The position numbers and the translations under genes were made by a program. From an uncultured Saprospiraceae bacterium (GTDB lineage: Bacteria; Bacteroidota; Bacteroidia; Chitinophagales; Saprospiraceae), in the NCBI GenBank assembly GCA_937139495.1, contig CAKZQC010000050.1:1-64000 (forward strand): a stretch of 64,000 nucleotides of DNA. Direction: 5' to 3'. Every line of letters starts with the position of its first letter. The stretch's first letter is position 1. Positions 17,977 to 27,600 of the stretch are shown here, piece after piece. The notes below the pieces were generated by a model. The model searched no databases. It saw nothing but the letters and a program-made list of their open reading frames with translations, and had not been told where the DNA came from.

Positions 17977-18430
17977 GACTAGATTTTATCAATTATTGGC
18001 TACTATTTTATTGCTTTGCAATATTGGATTAATGGTCTTCTTGTGGGTCAATAAGCCCCCCCACCCACCAATGCAACCAAAACAATTTGTCATCGACAAA
18101 CTAGATTTGAATGCCTCGCAAATCATACAATATGAGCAGTTGATCATATCGCACCAGCAGGCTATCAAAGCTAAAATAAATTCACTAAAAACAACCAAAA
18201 AAGCCTACTATCAAACACTAGTAGATACAGCTGTTTCGGCTCAAAAAGGGCAACGACTCAATGACCTAATGACGATTCATCGTTCGATAGAACAAACCAA
18301 CTTTGAGCATTTCGATTCGATAAAAGCAATCTGTATGCCTGAGCAATTGGCAGCCTACAAGGTTCTCTTGACGGAATTGCCCAATTTGTTTATTCAATCG
18401 CAACGCCCGAGACCACCTTTCAGAAAATAA
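17969..18430 (+). CDS. CpxP/Spy-like periplasmic protein (heavy-metal sensor type)
   Basis: The 153-residue protein has an N-terminal signal anchor (FYQLLATILLLCNIGLMVFL) followed by a proline-rich linker and a periplasmic helical domain: FVIDKLDLNASQIIQYEQL, then helices with HQQAIKAKINSLK and LMTIHRSIEQTNFEHFDSI, and CMPEQLAAYKVLL. This is the helical layout of the periplasmic heavy-metal sensor/CpxP group (DKLxL and the late E-Q-x-x-x-Y/F). Such proteins often sit in ECF operons and respond to metals or misfolded proteins. It overlaps the anti-sigma-like gene by 8 bases and precedes mbnP by 5 bases. Confidence 0.75.
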   Translation: MNKTRFYQLLATILLLCNIGLMVFLWVNKPPHPPMQPKQFVIDKLDLNASQIIQYEQLIISHQQAIKAKINSLKTTKKAYYQTLVDTAVSAQKGQRLNDLMTIHRSIEQTNFEHFDSIKAICMPEQLAAYKVLLTELPNLFIQSQRPRPPFRK

Positions 18431-18435
18431 TATTC

Positions 18436-19134
18436 ATGTTATCAACTACTTCCTTTCCTTGTTTTGTTTTTGTTTTGCTATGGAGTAGTTTTTATTGCTC
18501 TACTAGCAATGCCCAACAGTTATCCATCGGTGTCACCTATGATAAACAACCACTAACATTGCATCAAAAATATGCTCTAGCAGCAACCGATGATAGCGTC
18601 CAAATTGACTTGCTAAAGTTTTACATTAGCAATATTCAATTGATGAAAGGCAAAAAAGTAGTCCACCAAGTAGCAGTAAAACATTGGTTAGTTGATTATA
18701 GCGATACGAGTAATTTGGTGTTGAACCTTGATGTGCCCAAAGGCATTTGTTACAACAAAATAAAATATAATATTGGTGTCGATAGCACTACTAATGCAGC
18801 GGGTGCCTTGGGGCAAGATTTAGATCCCATGCAAGGAATGTATTGGGCTTGGCAAAGTGGTTATATCAATATCAAAATAGAAGGCGAAAGCCCAATTTGT
18901 ACCACTAGAGATAACCGTTTTCAGTTTCATTTAGGAGGCTTTATTTCTCCTTATTATGCCTTACAAACTAAGACATTAAAGCTAAAAAATAGAAAAGAAA
19001 TAGTTCTAAACTTAGCACTCGATCAAGTACTGCAATTTATGGACTTGGAGAAGCAACCAACAATAATGCAACCAAGTACTGCTGCTATGGAACTAACTCC
19101 TATTTTTTCATCTTGTATCACCGTTGGCTCATGA
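18436..19134 (+). CDS. MbnP family protein (copper-binding type)
   Basis: The 232-residue secreted protein has a signal peptide ending near SNAQ and the MbnP signature: VQIDLLKFYISNIQLMKGKK, LVLNLDVPKGICYNKIKYNI, GVDS and LDPMQGMYWAWQSGYINIKI, then FQFHLGGFISPYYALQT. In methanotrophs MbnP binds copper and one of its tryptophans is oxidised to kynurenine by the di-haem enzyme MbnH. The gene next door (ATGA overlap) encodes such an enzyme, so this is a matched pair. The Trp residues in the MYWAWQ segment are candidates for modification (inference). Probably periplasmic. Confidence 0.85.
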   Translation: MLSTTSFPCFVFVLLWSSFYCSTSNAQQLSIGVTYDKQPLTLHQKYALAATDDSVQIDLLKFYISNIQLMKGKKVVHQVAVKHWLVDYSDTSNLVLNLDVPKGICYNKIKYNIGVDSTTNAAGALGQDLDPMQGMYWAWQSGYINIKIEGESPICTTRDNRFQFHLGGFISPYYALQTKTLKLKNRKEIVLNLALDQVLQFMDLEKQPTIMQPSTAAMELTPIFSSCITVGS

Positions 19135-20165
19135 ATACACGTCTAATTTGGATATTATTTGCAGTAGCAGTAAGCGTCGCTTTTGGTTATTCTAACAGTG
19201 TTCAACTAGTCTATCCTGCACACTTCCCAACTCCTGTGTACGACCTGCAAGCCAATCCACTTACTACCTCCAAAATAGAATTGGGTAGGGCTTTGTTTTA
19301 CGACCCCATTCTATCCAAAGACAACACTATTTCTTGTGCCTCTTGCCATTCGCCCTACAATGCTTTTGCTCATACCGACCACGCACTGAGTCATGGTATT
19401 AACGACCAAATTGGCACTCGCAACGCTCCTGCTCTTTTCAATCTGGCTTGGCAAAAGTCGTTCATGTGGGACGGTGCCGTTCACCACTTGGATATGCAAG
19501 CATTGGCCCCCATTAGCAGCACTCTCGAAATGGGTGAAGACATTGCTAATATTGTACAAAAATTACAACAAAAATCCTTGTATCCATTACTTTTTGAGCA
19601 AGCATTTGGAGACAGTACCGTTACAGGACAACATATATTACAGGCACTCGCACAATTTCAATTAACACTAGTGTCCGCTACTGCCAAATATGACAAAGTA
19701 CAACAAGGTTTAGATAGCTTTTCGCTACAAGAACAAGCTGGAAAACAGGTTTTTGAAAGTCATTGCAACAGCTGCCACAGCGCTCCTCTTTTTATGAATA
19801 ATGAGTTTGCTAATAACGGACTAAAAGTCGATAGTAGCTTACAAGACTTTGGTAAGTGGCTCGTTAGTCAACAGACAAAAGACAGCCTACTTTTTAGAGT
19901 GCCTTCTCTACGCAATCTAAGTTATTCCTATCCTTATATGCACGATGGTCGTTTCCAAAAATTACGTCAGGTTATTGACCATTACACGCAGTTGGACACC
20001 ACTTCTACCCTACTAGATGTTCGTCTCCAACAGTCTATCGATTTGACCAACCGACAAAAAACAGATTTAATCGCTTTTTTGCTGACGCTCAACGACCCTC
20101 AATTTGTATTCAACCCTGACAACAAATTTCCTAGAGCTATTTTGTTGCCTACTGGCAATGAGTAA
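19131..20165 (+). CDS. MbnH-like di-haem cytochrome c peroxidase family protein
   Basis: The start is ATG 19131, which overlaps the mbnP stop (ATGA) and directly gives a signal peptide (MNTRLIWILFAVAVSVAFGY). The 344-residue protein has two c-type haem motifs, CASCH at 69-73 and CNSCH at 212-216, with family marks ELGRALFYDPILS, GTRNAPALFN, MWDGAV, and VPSLRNLSYSYPYMHDGRF. This is the cytochrome c peroxidase/MauG/MbnH superfamily. Pairing with MbnP points to MbnH, which oxidises a Trp of MbnP. An ordinary peroxidase remains possible. Confidence 0.87.
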   Translation: MNTRLIWILFAVAVSVAFGYSNSVQLVYPAHFPTPVYDLQANPLTTSKIELGRALFYDPILSKDNTISCASCHSPYNAFAHTDHALSHGINDQIGTRNAPALFNLAWQKSFMWDGAVHHLDMQALAPISSTLEMGEDIANIVQKLQQKSLYPLLFEQAFGDSTVTGQHILQALAQFQLTLVSATAKYDKVQQGLDSFSLQEQAGKQVFESHCNSCHSAPLFMNNEFANNGLKVDSSLQDFGKWLVSQQTKDSLLFRVPSLRNLSYSYPYMHDGRFQKLRQVIDHYTQLDTTSTLLDVRLQQSIDLTNRQKTDLIAFLLTLNDPQFVFNPDNKFPRAILLPTGNE

Positions 20166-20199
20166 CACCTTTTTATTTGATTTTATTAAAAACAACACT

Positions 20200-21570
20200 A
20201 TGAAACAAATTTTATTTTCTACCCTGTTAGCTGCTAGTATTGGAGGAACAGCACAAGCACAAAGCCCAGCTATTACGTCTTGGCTACAGAATACGACCCA
20301 AACTGGTACGTATTATACATCTGGCAATTCGACTACCATCAATAATAATATTTTGGTCAACTGCCAAAAGGTAGAATACTCTGCTACTTCTGTTTATGTG
20401 ACCGCTACGGGCGTTCCTTCTTATTCTACAGGGCCATTTTTGGATGGCAACCCTTCGCAAGCACAAGACCAAGCTGCCATTTATCAATTTCCACTACAAC
20501 CACAACCCAATACGGGTACGCCCAATAGCACCACAGGAGGAAATATTGGCGTATTTGTCAATGGTGTTTCACTTTTCGATTATAGAGATGGCGTAGGCTG
20601 GAATAGCAACACTAACGCACTTTGTGGAGGGCCAGGCAACTCGCCCTGCCCTGGAGGACCAGCAGCTTCAAATGATTGGAATAGAGATGCTGTTCCTGCT
20701 GAGCAAGATGGTTTTGATTGTGCCAAAGGACACCCTGCTATGGGCAACTATCATCATCACCAAAACCCTTCTGCTTTTGATTTAGACTTACAAGTGCTTT
20801 CTAATATTTGTAATCTATATGATGCTGATGGACTCTATGTCATTGATAGCAATCAACATTCTCCCTTGATTGGCTATGCTTATGATGGCTATCCAATTTA
20901 TGGTGCCTATGGCTACGCCGATACCAATGGGACAGGTGGTATTGTGCGCATCCGTTCAAGCTACCAATTGCGTAATATTACGACTCGGACAACCCATGCC
21001 GATGGATCTACTGTTGGTGCAGGGCCTGCGGTAAGTACGACTTATCCACTTGGCTACTTCCGTGAAGATTATGCTTATGTTGCCAATTCAAGTCCAGAAT
21101 ATCTAGACGAACACAATGGTCGTTTTTCGGTCACGCCAGAATATCCAAATGGCACGTATGCTTATTTTGCTACTGTTGACGAAAATTGGAATTCAGCTTA
21201 TCCTTATGTTGTGGGACCTACTTTTTATGGCACTTCTGCTAATAGAAAAATAACTACTATTAGTGAAACAACTACCACTTATACCGCCACTAATACAAGC
21301 ACAACGGCTCTTGATATGGAGCATTTGAACATCAAAGTAATTCCAAATCCAGCTAGTGATTTGGTAGCCATTCAAGTTAGCGGATTAGTCAAAGAGAATT
21401 TGCAAATTACTTTGCTTGATATTATGGGCAGAACGCTCCAACAAAAAACCATTCAGGCAGGACAAACCTTGACCTATTTTGATATTCAGACCTTGTATGA
21501 AGGTACTTATATTGTTCAGATAGCTAATGGTGAAGCTGTTCGTACACAAAAAATTATTGTTGCCCGATAG
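20200..21570 (+). CDS. YHYH domain protein with T9SS sorting domain
   Basis: The ATG at 20200 gives a clean signal peptide (MKQILFSTLLAASIGGTAQA); the frame is open further upstream but overlaps mbnH. The 456-residue protein has the YHYH domain: GVFVNGVSLFDYRDG, the histidine-rich MGNYHHHQNPS, LIGYAYDGYPIYGAYGY and YLDEHNGRFSVTPEYPNGTY. The C terminus is a type A T9SS sorting domain (VIPNPASDLVAIQV to EGTYIVQIANG, ending KIIVAR). The His motif suggests metal binding. It closes the sigma/MbnP/MbnH operon, separated from mbnH by 34 bases. Confidence 0.88.
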   Translation: MKQILFSTLLAASIGGTAQAQSPAITSWLQNTTQTGTYYTSGNSTTINNNILVNCQKVEYSATSVYVTATGVPSYSTGPFLDGNPSQAQDQAAIYQFPLQPQPNTGTPNSTTGGNIGVFVNGVSLFDYRDGVGWNSNTNALCGGPGNSPCPGGPAASNDWNRDAVPAEQDGFDCAKGHPAMGNYHHHQNPSAFDLDLQVLSNICNLYDADGLYVIDSNQHSPLIGYAYDGYPIYGAYGYADTNGTGGIVRIRSSYQLRNITTRTTHADGSTVGAGPAVSTTYPLGYFREDYAYVANSSPEYLDEHNGRFSVTPEYPNGTYAYFATVDENWNSAYPYVVGPTFYGTSANRKITTISETTTTYTATNTSTTALDMEHLNIKVIPNPASDLVAIQVSGLVKENLQITLLDIMGRTLQQKTIQAGQTLTYFDIQTLYEGTYIVQIANGEAVRTQKIIVAR

Positions 21571-21591
21571 GCAAATAACAAGCGTTTTTTT

Positions 21592-21638
21592 ACTAAAAAG
21601 AGGATTTTCTCCATTATGGAGAAAACCCTCTTTTTAGT
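21592..21638. terminator. Bidirectional intrinsic terminator
   Basis: ACTAAAAAGAGG (21592-21603) pairs perfectly with CCTCTTTTTAGT (21627-21638), with an inner TTTTCTCC/GGAGAAAA stem. It lies between the convergent YHYH gene and the giant minus-strand gene and has A/T tracts on both sides. Confidence 0.93.
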
Positions 21639-21670
21639 TTGCATGGCTATTTTCATTCGATTATTGATAT

Positions 21671-24600
21671 CTACAAATCTGTTTTTGTTTCTGTATTCTG
21701 CGGTGCGTCCGAATCTAATTTTGCTCTAAACGGAGTTTTCTTACGCGCTCCTGTACTATTAGGTACAGTGCCAGCTTTGAGCTCTTCGTTTTGCAATTTC
21801 AATTGATGATGCACACCTTGATTAAGATTAAAACTCAAGACATCAAACGTATAATTACCCTGAACACTTTGATTAGAAGCCCCTTCTAGTTTTGGAACAA
21901 TCGCAGAACCTTGCGTCAATATAATTTTATTTTTATTCTCAATATATTCCAATCCGCCTGCTGTAAATTCAAAACCGCCTTGGTCTATCGTAATAGAGCC
22001 ACCCAAAAACACATCTTCTGCATTTTTTTCGACAATTATAGTACTGCCACCCTGTATATTCAGACCGCCCCCACTATAAGCAATAGAACCACTTAACTGT
22101 AGCGTCTCGATGAAGTAATCTAGATAATCTAAAATTTGATTCGTCGTATTACTATCTTTTTGTGTTTTCAGTACTAAGTTTTGACCAATAAAATCTTGGA
22201 CATCATCTGCTGCTTGATTTATTTCTGCACGCTTTTTGTCCAAATCTTGTGTCAAGGCATCAATACTCTTTTGATCCTCCTCCCTCAATAACTCTAACTT
22301 CTTTCTTTTTGATTCATAGTTTACTAAATTTTTATCTTGCAGAGTCGTTCGGTTCGTATTCGCTTCCAGGCTTTCAATTTTCTCCGTCAAACCTTCAATC
22401 GTGCGATCTCCATTCGGGAGACCATTTTGGAGCTGCAATATTTTATCATCAAGTTTCCATACTTCATTACGACTAGCGATTACGTTAGCACGCCTACTTT
22501 CCAACAATTGCTCTTGCTCACCAAACGTGTTGATAATAGGTAAGCTACCAAAACTTATATCGCTCGAAACGGTAGGAATATCTTCGTTTGTTTCTTCATT
22601 TTCGGTATCTGATTGACCAGTATTATCATCCGTCTGTTCTTCTGTATCGTTGTCGTCACTGCCCTGCCCATAGTCGTACTCCTCATCAGAATCTTGTTCT
22701 TGATTGAGTGCATTTTCTAGTGCTTGTTGTTCTTTTTTCTCCTTCTCCGTCAATGGCTTTTCATTCTCATTAGCAGAAGTATCTGCCGTTGGCTCTTGCT
22801 GCAAATCGAATGTAAACGTACTTGCATAATCCCTAACGGCATCTGATTTAGCACCATCTTTAGACTGCTTTATTTTGTCTTGTAGTAGCTCTCTTAACTC
22901 CTCTAGCTGCTTTTCATTGAGATTAATCTCCTTCTTACTAGCTGCCTTCGGGGCAGGTGTCTCTTCCTGCATGCCCATTCCCATGTCCATTCCCATAGAG
23001 TTTGCTTCTACTTCTATATCTTTTCCGATAATTTCCTCCAATGTATCAACCAAAAATGGATCTTCTGAGTCTGTATCGACCAAGTCTTCTACCCGTTCGG
23101 CTACATCTTCGACATATTCGTCTGCGTCGCTATGACTCACTTCTGGCGTGTCCGTCAGGTAGCTTAACGACTCTGGCATTAGCTGATCTTTAGTACTGGC
23201 ATATTTCTCTGTTGTCTTCGGATCGCTAATATTAAACCCTAATATCTTACCTAAGAAATCGCCTTCTCTATAAGCTAACATATCAATAGCCGCTGCATTA
23301 TACCCATATAAATACGCCAAGCCTTTAGCATTTTTATTGATCTCTTCTTCTGCTGCTGCTATTTGTTCTGCTCTTTTTTCTTCGATAAGCTCAGACACTT
23401 CGAGTTGTTCACTGCTTTTCATTTCCTCCAATAGTGCTTCTTTATCAGCAATATCTTCTGTCAGTAAAATGATGTCATCAAATGCTGTTTCAAAAACAGC
23501 CACATCATGCACCAGTACTTTGCCATCGTACACCGCAGGTGCCGTTTCGTTCACTAAATTATTGACCAAAATCATTTGGTTTTCTAGCTTAATGCCTTGC
23601 ATCTCTACCTTTCCGTCCTTCAGCAATACTTTTTTATGCATCAGCAAGCGAAGAGCCAATACTTCACCAGTACGCTTATCTCTAGTGTTCCAATACAGCG
23701 TAAAATATTCTTGTTCAAAAGCCTTCTCTTCGTCATCGTCCTTGAACTGCATCAAGAGATTATCAATATCAACCTCTTCCTCTTCTCCGTTTACTTCCGC
23801 TATAATCTCCTCTAGCGTTGGAACTTCTAGATCATCTGCTTTCTTTTTGACAGCATCCTTAAGTTTAGGTACGGTATAGGTATCTTCATGAGCATCTTTG
23901 AGTGCTGCCTTTGTCGCTTTTTCCAATACGACCTGTTTTTTTGTCTTGAGAAGCTCTGTTGGTTTTTTATCAACTTTTTCTTCTTTTAGTCCTTCCAAGT
24001 CATCGCTCTGTCGAGCGGCTTCTCTAGCATTGATAAACGCATTTTCATAGACATTAGCATCTTTTACAGCTCGCTTCTTCTTACCTGCCACCTCTTTATC
24101 TTCTGCTCCCATTACCTTATAATAGTCACCTAGAGCATAAGCATCTAATTTTTCAGCGACAATACGAATCCCATCCATTTCACCCCCTCTAGCATCTTTC
24201 GCCTTCCAGAACATTTCTTCATAAGCCTGCTGCACATCTTCAGGTACTTCGGTTGCTGCCACCTCTGCCAAGTCTGTGTATAAACCCGGTAATATACTAT
24301 TGCAGTCTTCACTTTCTGCTGCCGCAATACCTTGTTGTTGTCCCAGTTTTCTAGCACTGCCATAGCCTGTATCTAGGAATGATTCTTCGTCAAGTGCTCC
24401 ATGCAATTCATCAGCTGAAATTTCGCCTGTTTTGTATTTTATACCCAAGATGTAACCACTTTGATTGGCGGTCATGTAATCTGCTTTCTCACGAATACCC
24501 TTGGCTTCCACCTCATTATCAGGCATTGACACCTCTGCCAACTCCGAAGGCAAATCAACTTCCATTCCGCTCGTTGCTCTCAAGAAGCCCTCTTTATATC

Positions 24601-27600
24601 CTAATGCTTTATGCCATTCGCTCAGTTTAACTGCTTCAGCCTCTGTTTCTATTTTACCTAATTCCGCATAATAAGCAGCCTCGTATTCGTCAAAATAGGC
24701 ATCTTTTTGTTCTACTTTTTTAGTATCTAATACGGCTCTTTCTTCGTCTGTTAATTTTTCAGATGGTGCTTCAGCCCTAAGTTTTTCTTCAAAATGTCGT
24801 TCTACAGCTTTTCCTTCTGTGTTTTTATAATATAAGCCAACCTCACGAGCGAGTCCCAATCTATCTTCATATAACCCTTTGCAAGTGTTTTCGTCAACCG
24901 TCACAGCCCCTCCACTTGAATCCTTGAGAGTACTTGGTAGGTTTTTGGTGTCCGCAACACCCATTTGCATATATATTAACTTAGTAAAATCAGATTTGGC
25001 ATTAACTCTAGCTTGAGTAGCTGGATCAAACTTCTTGGTTTCGTCGTTTTCTTCCTTATATAACAAATCCTTCAGCTCCTTGTCACTACCCATAGCAGCT
25101 TTCTTAAAATCATCAAAACTCGCTTTTCTTGCACCTTGAGCAAAACCTGACAAAAATGCTTTTTTCTGCTCTGCCGTTCCTTCTGGTTTTGCTTCTACAG
25201 TTGGATCATTTTCACCTAATACATATCCTTCTCCATGGGATACGCCACAAATTACCCCATGAGCATACCCATACTTGGTGTTTTCTTGAACGCTTACGCC
25301 AATATCACCTCTTACAAGATCACCTTCATCTTTATTATATCCTGCATAAAAAGCTGCTAGCAGGTCTTCTACCTCTTCTGGATATTTACTAGCCAACGAA
25401 GAACGCATCGAGCTGATTCGTTGAGCTAGTACTGTTGTTCCTTTTTCCGCATCTTTACTATCGCCAACAGGCTCTTCCGGTCCACTTCCTTTTTTAATTT
25501 TTTCAGAACTTTCTTTATAAGCTTTAGAATAACCTTCAGCAGCACCTTGCTCAAATAAACTCTGTGCTTTTTTGATTAATTCTGGAGACCACCCCGACTT
25601 ACTTTCCGCTATTCGAGCAGTTTTTTCTTTAATATCTCTTTCAGAAGAGCCCTCATTTTCCTTGGCACGTTTTTCAGCCAAAACCTGTTCTCGTCCATTG
25701 ATAACCATCGCATTCAGACGAGCTTTTTTTGCACTTAAAGCAGCTTTGCCTTTTTCTGTACTTTCATCGCCCTTGAGACCATTTATTTTATCGGTCAATT
25801 TTTTTCGCTCGGCAGACACTCCCGCACTCAGTCGCTCTAATGCCTCTTGTTTGCCAATAGTAGAAAGTTTAGCTTCTTGGATGGCTGTTTTTTGATTTTG
25901 CTCTTTAGTAGCAATTTCTTTGCTTTTATTAAATATCTCTCGCTCTTCGCTACCCTTTTTCCCTCCCCATGCTACACTAGCTAGCCCTATATTAATAGCT
26001 GCTGCTTCCGCTCCATTTTTATTATATATATTCTTATAGAAGGTATTGTACTCGTTATAATAAGCTTTGCGATAGAGTTCTGGAGCCTTTTCCATTTCCG
26101 CCCTTCTATTGGACAGTAGCGTTTGAGCAGCTGCACGACGATTGTCATCAGCAGAGCCAAAGTCAAGTATATACTTAAAATAGGCGGCTTGCTTTCCTTT
26201 ATTCCATTTTACTGGCTCTGGTTTGGAAGAAGTCTCTTGCATCATACCATGATTCGCTTCTTTTTCTATACCTTCCCTCACCACTACCGTTTGCTTTTCA
26301 TTCAGCAAGCGTTGATAATCAGGGTGCATCTTTTGCTTATTATGGGCATAGATAGCCTTAGAGCGGTTTCCTATATCATACCCTTGGCGTATTCCGCCAC
26401 GATAACCCTCTGCAGCATACTCTTCTTGTTTCCTTTTCTTTTCTACTTCTTTTGACCACCCCTCTTGTTGACCATCTACATTATCTGTTTTTACTATTTG
26501 GGCAATATTGGGTGGTACTGTAAAGTTGATACCAGCCTCTGCGAGTACTTGATCATCACCTACTACCTCTGCAGGTTTTTTATCTTGGAGGGCAGCCAAC
26601 AGGATACCTTTGACATTACCTGCTGCCAATGCTAACTTAAAAATAGGATCTTCTACCTTTGCTTTGTAAGCGGCTTTTTTGGCGGCTTTTTCTTCTTCTA
26701 TTTGCTGGTAATAGGCAGAATTGAACCCGTAAATAAAACCTGCTCTTTGTTTTTTGTAGGTCGGATTGCCTTTTGTTTTTTCTCTAGATTCTTTCGTAAA
26801 ATAGTCTTTTTTTATTTCTGTCAGTTCTGCTACATTACCTTCGCCCCTTCCTAGTTGATTACCTTTTTCATATTCTTCTCTAAATACAGGGTCTTCTAGT
26901 TTTTCTTGGTGTGTAGGACCTTGTTGCTGTTTTTGGGCAGCAGCCATATACGTACCATTAAAGGCTGCCAAAAAGGCTCCTTTATATTTCGCTGTTTGTG
27001 CCTCATCTTTAGCTACTTTATCTAGCCCCACTCCCTTAAACCCATTCAGTTTAGCCTCTTCTACGTTGACACCTGTATAAGTATTGTTTTTGGCATCCGT
27101 GTAATCCAATGTCTTCTCTCCTTTCACAGTCAAAGTAGCCACTAACGTACCCAATTCGGTTCCTTCCTTGAAGTCAGGATCTTTGAGATTCTCTTCTGCT
27201 TTCTTAGCTTTTTTTGCTGCTAACTCTTGTTGTAATAAAGCTTGTCCCTCTCTGATTCCTTGATTGTAGCCTGCAAAATAGCTACTTTTGTACCCTGCTC
27301 CTTTTACAGAACCTAATGCCTCTTCATCAGCTTTAGCTACGGCATGTTGTGCACCTGCCCACTCATCCCAAGTAGTATCCTTTGGCAAATCACTAATGGT
27401 ATAGTCATCATCTTTCTCATTGGGAGTCATTATTTTCCCAAATCCTTTACTTCTACCAGTATCTAATCCTATTTTTTTGGCTTTTTGCTGATTTTCTTCT
27501 ATCTCTTGTTCTGCGGCATAGCGCTTTTCTTCCTCCTCTTGGGCTGCTTTCTGCTCTGGGGTCAATTCTTTTGGAGCTTCTTCTGTAGCATCCTTAGCTT

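Noticed and set aside
22249..26455. Many open frames on the plus strand opposite the giant gene
   Set aside because: They mirror the charged, low-complexity minus-strand gene and show Ser/Leu-rich translations without domain patterns or plausible starts.
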